Shown: positions 1 to 6,023 of the stretch, one piece after another | Layout of the letters: every line of letters starts with the position of its first letter | How positions within the stretch are numbered: the stretch's first letter is position 1 | DNA from: DSAR01 sp034437315 | GTDB lineage: Bacteria > Chloroflexota > Anaerolineae > B4-G1 | DNA: 10,503 bases | Assembly (NCBI GenBank): GCA_034437315.1 | Contig: DAOTUC010000059.1 | Span: forward strand, 1 to 10,503 | Direction of reading: 5' to 3' | The notes under the pieces: model-generated | Told to the model about the DNA's origin: nothing | What the model saw: the letters and a program-made list of their open reading frames with translations, nothing else | The model's database searches: none | Position numbers and translations under genes: made by a program

Positions 1-782
1 TCGTGATGGCTTTTGTGATCGACATCACCCGGCGGAAGGAGATGGAGGAGGCGCTGCGCGAGCACGCGGAAGAACTGGAGCGGCAAAATGCTGAGTTGGA
101 CGCTTTCGCTCACACTGTGGCGCACGACGTGAAAAGCCCTATCAGCATCATCGCGACCTACGCCGACATTATGCGCTCCGGTTACGTCTCAATGTCGGAG
201 GGTAAGCAGCAGGCGATCACCGAGACGCTGTCTAGAAAGAGTCAGAAGGCGATCCGCATTGTGGATGAGCTGTTGTTACTTTCCAGCGTGCGCAAGCAAG
301 AGCAGATCGACACGGTTCCCCTGGATATGGCGGCGATTGTCTCGGAGGCTCTGTCTCGGCTGGCAGGTGAGATTGAGCAGCGTGGGGCGGAGATTGAAAC
401 GCTCGACGATTGGCCCGTCGCCGTGGGATATGGGCCGTGGGTTGAGGAGGTGTGGGTCAATTACCTCAGCAACGGCGTCAAATACGGCGGTGATCCGCCC
501 CGGCTGACCCTGGGCGGCGAGGCGCAGGCTGACGGTCGGGCCCGTTTCTGGGTGCGCGACAACGGCGCGGGCCTTTCCGAGGGGGAGCAAGCGAAATTGT
601 TTGAGACCTTCGAGCGCCTGGGCGAGTTGCGGATTCAAGGGCACGGATTGGGCCTCTCCATCGTCCGCCGCATCGTCGATAAGCTGGATGGCGAGGTGGG
701 GGTCGAGAGCGAGGTGGGCGCGGGGAGCACCTTCTATTTCACGCTGCCGACCCCGGAGGACGGAGGGGAAAATGTTGCGTGA
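1..782 (+). CDS. Sensor histidine kinase, C-terminal part (gene starts before the window)
   Basis: The visible 259 codons begin in the last strand of a PAS domain (FVIDITRRKEMEEAL, the usual PAS exit followed by a coiled linker at about residues 13-33), so the true start lies upstream and the GTG at base 3 is internal. Numbering from base 3, the HisKA dimerisation domain carries the H-box HDVKSP with the phospho-accepting His at residue 41. The HATPase_c domain follows, with an N-box (NYLSN, N153/N157), a G1 box (DNGAGL, D186) and a G2 box (GHGLGLSIV, G213-G217), and ends in the usual FYFTLP strand. All catalytic boxes are intact. The family autophosphorylates on His from ATP and passes the phosphate to a response regulator; none is visible here. 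Its last 11 nt overlap the aminotransferase start, suggesting cotranscription and translational coupling. The sensed signal is unknown. Confidence 0.95.
   Translation, partial: VMAFVIDITRRKEMEEALREHAEELERQNAELDAFAHTVAHDVKSPISIIATYADIMRSGYVSMSEGKQQAITETLSRKSQKAIRIVDELLLLSSVRKQEQIDTVPLDMAAIVSEALSRLAGEIEQRGAEIETLDDWPVAVGYGPWVEEVWVNYLSNGVKYGGDPPRLTLGGEAQADGRARFWVRDNGAGLSEGEQAKLFETFERLGELRIQGHGLGLSIVRRIVDKLDGEVGVESEVGAGSTFYFTLPTPEDGGENVA
762..768 (+). promoter_or_regulatory. Ribosome binding site of the aminotransferase
   Basis: GGAGGGG lies inside the last codons of the histidine kinase, with the ATG at 772 following after 3-5 nt. A second GGAGG is at 755-759. This site decides the ATG at 772 over the longer open frame that continues upstream inside the kinase gene. 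Confidence 0.85.
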
Positions 783-1938
783 CGTGCAGCTCTTCCTGCG
801 CCCGGACGTCGTCGAGTTGAGCTGGGGGCATCCGGCGCTGGCGTTGTTGCCGGTCGATGAGGTGCGGCGGGCGACAGAGGCGGCGCTGGAACGGGACGGC
901 CCGTTGCCCTTGTGCTACGGGGCGGAGCGGGGGCCGGCCCGCCTGATCGAGCAGGTGTGCGCGCGGATGGAACGGATGGGTTACGCGCCGCCGGCGGAAC
1001 AGATGATGATCACCGGGGGGACGTCGCAGGCGCTGGATATGTTGTGTACGTTGCTGACGCGGCCCGGCGACGTGGCGCTGGTGGAATCGCCGGTCTATCA
1101 CCTGGCGCTGCGTATCTTCCGCGATCACGATTTGGATTTGATCCCGATTCCGGGCGACGACGAGGGGTTGCAGGTCGACGCGCTGGACGAGACGCTGAAG
1201 GCGTTGTCGCGACAGGGGCGGGCGGCCCGCTTGCTCTACACGGTCCCAACTTACAACAATCCCACCGGCGCGACGATGACGATGGAGCGGCGCGGGGTGT
1301 TGGCGAGGCTGGCGCAACGGGCGCAGCATGAGGGTCATCCGGATTTGTTGGTGTTGGAGGATGACGCCTATTGCGAATTGTGGTACGACGATCCGCCGCC
1401 GCCGTCGCTCGACCAACTCGCGCCGGCCGGTCCAATCGTGCGGTTGGGTTCCTTCTCCAAGGTGTTGGCGCCGGGTCTGCGCCTGGGCTGGTTGTCGGCC
1501 GCCCCGGAGATCGTGCAGCGCTGCGTCGGGTGCGGCATGCTGGACAGCGGCGGCGGGGTCAATCATTTCACCGCCCACGTCGTCGCCGCCTTCATCGAAC
1601 TGGGCTTCCTCGATCATCTGGTGGAACGATTGCGGGCCGCGTACCGGGAGCGTCGGGACGTTCTATTGGCGGCGTTGACCGATCATCTCCCGCCGGTCTG
1701 TCGTTGGAACAAACCCGGCGGCGGATTTTTCGTCTGGGTGCAACTGGGCGCGGACGTGGACAGCGCCGCCTTCCTGCCCACCGCCGAGGCGGCCGGCGTC
1801 TCCTACGTGCCGGGCGGGCGCTTCTGCGCCGGGGGCGGCGGGGATCATCATTGCCGCCTGGCTTTCACGCTGGTCTCGCTCGATGATCTGGCGGCGGGGG
1901 CGCGTCGTTTGGGTGGGGCGCTAGTATCCAAAGAATAG
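772..1938 (+). CDS. PLP-dependent aminotransferase, fold type I (LysN / MocR-like class)
   Basis: A 388-residue protein of normal length for class I/II aminotransferases. The PLP signature residues are present in order: the GGTSQAL turn that binds the cofactor phosphate (about residues 82-88), N163 in NNPTG, D197 and Y200 in LEDDAYCELWY, the Schiff-base lysine K230 in GSFSKVLAPGLRLGW, and the substrate-carboxylate arginine R362 in CRLAF. The EDDAY and SFSK...PGLRLGW spacing matches the 2-aminoadipate/aromatic aminotransferases and the enzyme half of MocR regulators. No N-terminal GntR helix-turn-helix is present, so this is a stand-alone cytoplasmic enzyme. Exact amino-donor specificity cannot be read from the sequence. 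The ATG at 772 is supported by a strong Shine-Dalgarno site and overlaps the kinase stop by 11 nt, so the two genes are probably cotranscribed. The gene ends 30 bp from the convergent polyphosphate-polymerase-like gene, with no clear terminator between them. Confidence 0.94.
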   Translation: MLRDVQLFLRPDVVELSWGHPALALLPVDEVRRATEAALERDGPLPLCYGAERGPARLIEQVCARMERMGYAPPAEQMMITGGTSQALDMLCTLLTRPGDVALVESPVYHLALRIFRDHDLDLIPIPGDDEGLQVDALDETLKALSRQGRAARLLYTVPTYNNPTGATMTMERRGVLARLAQRAQHEGHPDLLVLEDDAYCELWYDDPPPPSLDQLAPAGPIVRLGSFSKVLAPGLRLGWLSAAPEIVQRCVGCGMLDSGGGVNHFTAHVVAAFIELGFLDHLVERLRAAYRERRDVLLAALTDHLPPVCRWNKPGGGFFVWVQLGADVDSAAFLPTAEAAGVSYVPGGRFCAGGGGDHHCRLAFTLVSLDDLAAGARRLGGALVSKE

Positions 1939-1968
1939 AGATGTACTTGTTCTACTTGTAAGATAATG

Positions 1969-2715
1969 CTATAACATAGAAACCAAAAGACCTCGAACGT
2001 ACTTGGAATTGCGGTAACGGGGCGCGGGGAATTGGGCCGTAATATCCTGGATGCGCTCACGGTATTCGTGATCCCCCTTGATCTCAATAACCACGTTACT
2101 TTCTAGGGGCAGCGGGCTGGTCAGATTGGGGTGGGGGGTGAAGCGTTGACCATAGGCCACTTGGTCAAAGTCCAGTGTAACTCGTATAGCGTCATCAGGG
2201 GTGGCATAATATTCACGCTGGTAGTAATTAATCAGGGTTGGATGTTCCATTGTTTGCATCAAGAAGCGCCAGGTCAAGTCAACGTCGCTTCGTATCACAT
2301 TCAGAATCTCTGCCCATGGACAGGTTAGATTGAGTGAATGTGATAAGGGATGTTGTGCTTTCCAACCAAGTAGGTTGTGTTTCTGTTTTAGCTCGAGTAT
2401 GGGGTGGATATCTGGCAGTTCCTGACCATACCACCGCAAGCGCAATTTTCGCCGCCCAGAGATCCCCATCAGATTATCGTTCAAAGCGCTTAGTTCCCGG
2501 GTATCGAAATATAAGCTGTTGACCTGGCGTGGTGGATAGGCGGCGACGAAACCTGCCGCGTGCATTCGAATCCACGAGCGGGCCCGGGACAAAATGCAAC
2601 CTCCCGTTGCCTGTGGATCACAGACCAACTTGATTTCGTAGCGTAGGGTGGGCTTGAGGCGACTCCGACGCGCGGGATCTCCCGAGGCCAAGCCGAAAGA
2701 GGGAGCGAGTGTCAT
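1969..2715 (-). CDS. VTC-domain (CYTH-like) polyphosphate polymerase-like protein
   Basis: A 248-residue protein made almost entirely of one VTC domain, the triphosphate-tunnel fold that in yeast Vtc4 makes polyphosphate from ATP. Alternating charged tunnel-strand residues are visible: R25/E27/K29 in LRYEIKL, NSLYFDT (66-72), R88 and R92/R94 in SGRRKLRLRWYG, E108/K110/K112 in LELKQK, R167 in YYQREYY, R178 and D182 in IRVTLDFD, E211/K213 in VIEIKG, and K238 in RNSKYVRGL. All the basic and acidic strand residues expected of an active member are present. There is no SPX domain, signal peptide or membrane segment, so it should be cytoplasmic. It is the last gene of the minus-strand operon, starting 10 nt after the stop of the small membrane protein, with only a weak purine-rich site (GAAGAAAAG) before the ATG. 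Polyphosphate synthesis is the family expectation; the actual product is not proven. Confidence 0.9.
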   Translation of the reverse strand: MTLAPSFGLASGDPARRSRLKPTLRYEIKLVCDPQATGGCILSRARSWIRMHAAGFVAAYPPRQVNSLYFDTRELSALNDNLMGISGRRKLRLRWYGQELPDIHPILELKQKHNLLGWKAQHPLSHSLNLTCPWAEILNVIRSDVDLTWRFLMQTMEHPTLINYYQREYYATPDDAIRVTLDFDQVAYGQRFTPHPNLTSPLPLESNVVIEIKGDHEYRERIQDITAQFPAPRYRNSKYVRGLLVSML

Positions 2716-2725
2716 CTTTTCTTCG

Positions 2726-3295
2726 TCATTGATCGGAGGGTGTTGGGACTGTGTGGGCAGTCGGATAACCGTGACGCGCCGGCGTCGTTTCTACCTCGTC
2801 TATCCCCAAGATGCGTGTCAGCACCTGGATGTTCATCTCCTGCATAAAGTCGTGTTCACTGTTCTGCCGGTGAATTTCAGCCAGTGGGATGTTGAAACGG
2901 GCGTAGCTTACCACGGGATTCTGGGTTGGCTCTAAGGCCTGCAGCACGATGTCACTCACTTTGGCTGTTTTATCGGCTTCATTCACGTCAATTAGCAGAT
3001 CGACTGATTCCATGGACAGCCAATAGCGGCGGGCCGGCAAGAATGTGCTTCCGTTCACGTCAAACCCCAGCACCTCTATAGGGAGATTCGTGGTATTGCC
3101 TACGTCGACTCGCACGAAGTTGTTCGTCGCCAGTGTCGGCGCGTTTAGGTAGGCAAAGACTGGCTGGGTTGACTCGATAGCGCCCTCTCGCTCGGCCCGG
3201 CGGGCGCGTAACCCCAGGACAAATATCAGGAGAATCACGATGAGCCAGGCTATGGCCTGTGTCGTATGCCGCTGTTTGGATCGTATGATCTTCAT
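2726..3295 (-). CDS. Small bitopic membrane protein of unknown family
   Basis: A 189-residue protein that I do not recognise. It has a basic N-terminus (MKIIRSKQR), one hydrophobic helix at about residues 14-29, then arginines and a mostly beta-rich region. The positive charges before the helix predict that the C-terminal 155 residues lie outside the membrane. The region around residues 45-80 (FVRVDVGNTTNLPIEVLGFDVNG) reads like a small beta-sandwich. The C-terminal tail (about 165-189) is Thr/Pro-rich and probably disordered. It starts 15 nt after the DUF4956 stop and ends 10 nt before the polymerase-like gene, so it is clearly an operon member, probably translated by coupling because no good Shine-Dalgarno site precedes its ATG. 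It could be an accessory subunit of the membrane protein, or a shortened relative of the larger extracytoplasmic proteins upstream. No function is assigned. Confidence 0.75.
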   Translation of the reverse strand: MKIIRSKQRHTTQAIAWLIVILLIFVLGLRARRAEREGAIESTQPVFAYLNAPTLATNNFVRVDVGNTTNLPIEVLGFDVNGSTFLPARRYWLSMESVDLLIDVNEADKTAKVSDIVLQALEPTQNPVVSYARFNIPLAEIHRQNSEHDFMQEMNIQVLTRILGIDEVETTPARHGYPTAHTVPTPSDQ

Positions 3296-3310
3296 CGACT
3301 GGTTTGTATG

Positions 3311-3973
3311 CTAACTGATCAGCGTGCTGTCTTGTTCGACGAAACTGAGCTCGGATCTGGGCAAGCGAGTGCTCAGATCGTCCATCAATGCCGACAACGT
3401 CTCGTCGTCGGAACAGTCGATCAAATAGGTTGCCTGAAGCGTGGAGGAATCCCGGTCCAGACGGCGCAGGTCGACCGAATTGACGTGTTGGAGCAGGATT
3501 TGATTGATCTGCGAGAAAGAGGCGTCGGGCCAGGAAGCCGACACATTCAGGTATAGGTTGTTTTTCAACGGTCCTGGCGTCACCAATGCACGCACCAGGA
3601 GATAGCTGAGGATGACTAACATAGCGCCTAACGTCGTCAACCGTTGGTCGGCCCCTAACCCCAATCCAGTAGCGATGGCGATGAAGAGATACATCAATTC
3701 CTCCGGTTCCTTTATGGCGGTTCGGAAACGAATGATGGAAAGCGCGCCCAGAGAAAGCGCTACTGAGACTTTGGTGATTGAAATCACCAAAATTGTCGTC
3801 AAGGTCAACAGCGGCAAAAAGTGGGCTAGCCTGGCCCGGTTGGAGAGCGATTTGCCATATCGCGCGTAGTACCAGGCCAGTACACTTGAAAGCAAGATGC
3901 CTAGAAGCAAATTGATCATCAACGATGGCAAAGAAGTTGGTGGAAGTGTCGTAAAATCGAGCCAGTTTTCCAT
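3311..3973 (-). CDS. DUF4956 family polytopic membrane protein
   Basis: A 220-residue protein with about four predicted membrane helices (residues 17-37, 52-72, 93-108 and 112-130). The signature of the DUF4956 family is clear: SLGALSIIRFRT (74-85) followed directly by IKEPEEL (87-93) and a LFIAIATGLGLGA helix (96-108). The remaining 90 residues form a soluble domain with a beta-alpha-beta look (LQATYLIDC, SDDETLSALMDDLS), probably cytoplasmic. DUF4956 has no proven activity that I know of, but it recurs beside VTC-domain polymerases and CotH proteins in bacteria, from memory. By analogy with the membrane part of the eukaryotic VTC complex it may anchor the polymerase or pass its product across the membrane; this is inference. 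The ATG is supported by a good AGGAG site. A MITE-like insertion lies directly upstream. Confidence 0.9.
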   Translation of the reverse strand: MENWLDFTTLPPTSLPSLMINLLLGILLSSVLAWYYARYGKSLSNRARLAHFLPLLTLTTILVISITKVSVALSLGALSIIRFRTAIKEPEELMYLFIAIATGLGLGADQRLTTLGAMLVILSYLLVRALVTPGPLKNNLYLNVSASWPDASFSQINQILLQHVNSVDLRRLDRDSSTLQATYLIDCSDDETLSALMDDLSTRLPRSELSFVEQDSTLIS

Positions 3974-3981
3974 GAAAGACT

Positions 3982-3986
3982 CTCCT
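3982..3986 (-). promoter_or_regulatory. Ribosome binding site of the DUF4956 gene
   Basis: On the minus strand AGGAG stands 8 nt before the ATG at 3973. It is the best Shine-Dalgarno site in the minus-strand operon. It lies just outside the inserted element, so the insertion did not separate it from its gene. Confidence 0.8.
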
Positions 3987-3991
3987 GAAAT

Positions 3992-3999
3992 GTAATAAG
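3992..3999. repeat. 8 bp direct repeat, left copy (possible target-site duplication)
   Basis: GTAATAAG occurs here and again, perfectly, at 4139-4146, immediately bounding the inverted-repeat element. That is the pattern left when a transposable element inserts. Confidence 0.6.
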
Positions 4000-4138
4000 C
4001 AAGTGACTACTCAGCCTGCTGCCCGTTTGCAGCGGATGGGCGGGGGTTTGGGGTGTGTGGCGGTCGCGAAGCGACCGCCACACACCCCAAACCCCCATTC
4101 TCCGGCACAGCAAAGGGTTGGTCTGAGTAGTTACATAA
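4000..4138. mobile_element. MITE-like non-autonomous element (139 bp) inserted in the operon
   Basis: The segment is a long imperfect palindrome with no coding capacity. Its ends carry inverted repeats: GTGACTACTCAG at 4003-4014 matches the complement of CTGAGTAGTTAC at 4123-4134 in 11 of 12 positions. Further inside, the arms remain partly similar (a CCC(G)TTTGC stretch and G-rich blocks), and the centre is a perfect 26 bp hairpin. Perfect 8 bp direct repeats flank it (3992-3999 and 4139-4146). Deleting the element plus one repeat copy leaves a 55 bp gap between the CotH-like and DUF4956 genes, a normal operon spacing. An 8 bp duplication is compatible with several transposase families, and the mobilising enzyme is not in the window. 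Alternatives are an unusually large native regulatory hairpin or a REP-type repeat. Confidence 0.6.
4042..4096. repeat. Perfect 26 bp inverted repeat with a 3 nt loop
   Basis: The left arm 4042-4067 (GGGGGTTTGGGG...GGTCGC) and right arm 4071-4096 are exact complements around a GAA loop. Read in the operon direction, the RNA would form a very stable stem with a UUC loop. No run of T follows on either strand, so it does not look like an ordinary intrinsic terminator. It could still slow polymerase, block decay of the upstream CotH mRNA, or reduce expression of the three downstream genes. Confidence 0.95.
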
Positions 4139-4146
4139 GTAATAAG
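4139..4146. repeat. 8 bp direct repeat, right copy (possible target-site duplication)
   Basis: GTAATAAG, identical to the copy at 3992-3999, bounds the other end of the inverted-repeat element. Confidence 0.6.
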
Positions 4147-4175
4147 AATGAGCGCAGCCGTTATTGAATGCTGGA

Positions 4176-6023
4176 CTAAGGTTTGTCATCTAGCAAGCGC
4201 TCAAAACAAGGTGTGATGACTTGTGTCTGGCGAAGCTTGAGGGTCAGGTGTGGGGTCTGAGGAAGATACAATGGTTCCCAACCCACAAAGCGATAGCCTG
4301 TCGCCGGAGTCGCCGTTACCTGAATGGGGATCTCCTGAAAAAAGACCCCGCGCCATGGCAGGGTGTTAATCGGCGCTTCATCAATAGTGACAGAGCCTCT
4401 ACTTTCATCGGCCGTGTCAATGGTGAGGGATGCGGTTCCGGCTAATCCGAAGCCCTCAACGATGTGTTGGCGGACGAAATCGGGACGATAAAGAGCGAAT
4501 CCCCGTAATTCTGTCACGTTAGTCTCCCAGTTTGATGCGCTTGGTTGGTCAACGGTCTCATAAGCGATATCCGACCATAGTTCAGCGACCAGATCATCCA
4601 CGTGAGCGATGACTGATTGGGAAGAAAACACTGTATTGAGCAGCGTCGCTGTCCGAGCTAGGAATCGCTCGCGGAAGGCCGGATTCTCCAGCAGTTTGCG
4701 CAGTAATAGCGTATCGCGTCCATCGGTCTCTGGATGATTCACCCGCAGCACTCGCTCTATCATATCAGTGTCGATGCTGCTCAGGTCGGCCCCGAAACAG
4801 TCATCACAATCCCAGGCGATCCAATGCCAGCGCCCACCGTGGACGCGGGGACGGAACAGTCGCACGTTGTCGTGTGGCCAATCGGCATTCGCCGCGTAGA
4901 TTTGCAGGATGAAGTAGTCGATCATGTTGGCTAAATCTACCTGGGTTTCCACGTGGACGTAATTGTGCACTTGCGCCAGGTCGTGGGTCTCGACGAAGGC
5001 CATGAGGTGATCCCAATGTTCGCGATCCCCCATTTGGATCTCCTGGCTCGCTGCGTTCTCCGGAGACGTCAGGAGATCAAACGATTCGAGACCATAGTGA
5101 TCGGCCAGGAAAAAGCGGTCGATGCGCTCGCGCAGGTGATAGATTCCCCATGGCTGACCGTTAATGAACATCAAGACCGCCCGGCTGCGGGTCGCCGGGC
5201 CGTTCAGGTCGTGCGTCAATCGTTCGACGATCTGGTTACGCATCAGCGTCCAATTCGAGTCGGGATAAGCGCGCCCATCGTCCCGTCCGCCGGTATGCAA
5301 GATCATCCGTTTGAACGACTGGAGGTCGCCGTCCTTAAACAGGGGATACTCGAGCCGCGAGGCGCCGTAATCACCCCGGAAGTAGAGCCGGAAGGATTTC
5401 TTCTCCTCGCCTCGCGATATTCCGCCGTGTACGCGCAGGCCGGCGCTGATATGGAACCCGGAACGCCGGTCTGCATCGATAAACGTCACGCCGACCGGCC
5501 GTTCCCACGCCTCTCCGCGCTCGTGGGGGTTGGCACAAATGCCGCGCTCAGGATTCCAAAGATCGTCGGGATCCGCCGCCAGGGAAAGCAACGGCAACGA
5601 AGACTCGATGCCGACGAAGTAGGAAGCGCTGGCGACCGGCCCCAGTTCGCCAGCGGGCGACAAAGTCCGCGCGCGGATCACGATGAGTCCCGGCGATGCA
5701 GCGCTGAGGCGGATCGGCCGCTCGTAGCGTGTTCCCGTCGATGGAGAGGGGAGGTGTCCATCGACGGTGAAAATCACATCGCCTCGTTGAGGCCACCCGC
5801 GACCGGGTGCCTCGATCCTGATCTGAATGTCCTGGTCGTAATAGCCCTCTGGAGGGGAGAACGTGGGCAAAGATGGGGGGAGGTCATCCGGCGACCAATT
5901 TGCCTGGGCGACAAACAGTTCGGCGAGAAATGCCGCTAGCAAAATCAATATGGCTAATAACATCCACCTCAAGTGAAATAATTGAATTCGACGTTTAATC
6001 ACGTGCCAGGTAGCCTTTTGCAC
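4176..6023 (-). CDS. Membrane-anchored CotH kinase-like protein
   Basis: A 615-residue protein. A basic N-terminus (KRR...HLRW) precedes a hydrophobic helix at about 21-38, without an obvious cleavage site, so it is probably anchored with its bulk outside. Domains in order: a chitobiase C-terminal-like beta domain (about 50-135, FSPPEGYYDQDIQIRIEAP...IFTVDG); a CotH kinase-like domain (about 138-475) with KKSFRLYF (K208/K209), SNWTLMRN (257-263), NADWPHDN (D381, N386) and WIAWDCDDCF (D405, D407); and a C-terminal divergent InlB-B-repeat-like domain (about 528-612, ending around TATPATGYRFVGWEP). Characterised CotH proteins are Mg-dependent protein kinases of the spore coat; the acidic metal-site motif is kept here. 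Its GTG start directly follows the TGA of the upstream CotH-like gene, implying coupling; a second GTG at 6002, preceded by AAAAGG, is an alternative start. Its own Shine-Dalgarno site is poor. Its target is unknown. Confidence 0.9.
   Translation of the reverse strand: MQKATWHVIKRRIQLFHLRWMLLAILILLAAFLAELFVAQANWSPDDLPPSLPTFSPPEGYYDQDIQIRIEAPGRGWPQRGDVIFTVDGHLPSPSTGTRYERPIRLSAASPGLIVIRARTLSPAGELGPVASASYFVGIESSLPLLSLAADPDDLWNPERGICANPHERGEAWERPVGVTFIDADRRSGFHISAGLRVHGGISRGEEKKSFRLYFRGDYGASRLEYPLFKDGDLQSFKRMILHTGGRDDGRAYPDSNWTLMRNQIVERLTHDLNGPATRSRAVLMFINGQPWGIYHLRERIDRFFLADHYGLESFDLLTSPENAASQEIQMGDREHWDHLMAFVETHDLAQVHNYVHVETQVDLANMIDYFILQIYAANADWPHDNVRLFRPRVHGGRWHWIAWDCDDCFGADLSSIDTDMIERVLRVNHPETDGRDTLLLRKLLENPAFRERFLARTATLLNTVFSSQSVIAHVDDLVAELWSDIAYETVDQPSASNWETNVTELRGFALYRPDFVRQHIVEGFGLAGTASLTIDTADESRGSVTIDEAPINTLPWRGVFFQEIPIQVTATPATGYRFVGWEPLYLPQTPHLTLKLRQTQVITPCFERLLDDKP

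Noticed and set aside
601..771. N-terminal extension of the aminotransferase frame back to 601
   Set aside because: The extra residues are an out-of-frame reading of the kinase ATPase domain. The ATG at 772 has a strong ribosome site and gives the normal family length.
739..1617. 292-codon open frame on the minus strand across the aminotransferase
   Set aside because: His/Arg/Gln-rich mirror frame of a gene with every PLP-enzyme signature present.
1939..1968. Possible bidirectional terminator between the convergent genes
   Set aside because: The 30 bp hold only a short direct repeat (TACTTGT twice) and no stem or T-run, so termination probably occurs elsewhere or by another mechanism.
4042..4096. 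Hairpin as an ordinary intrinsic terminator
   Set aside because: No T-run follows the stem on either strand and the direct repeats outside it fit an inserted element better.
4953..5939. 328-codon open frame on the plus strand inside the membrane-anchored CotH-like gene
   Set aside because: It is antisense to the conserved CotH motifs, without a ribosome site or family resemblance.
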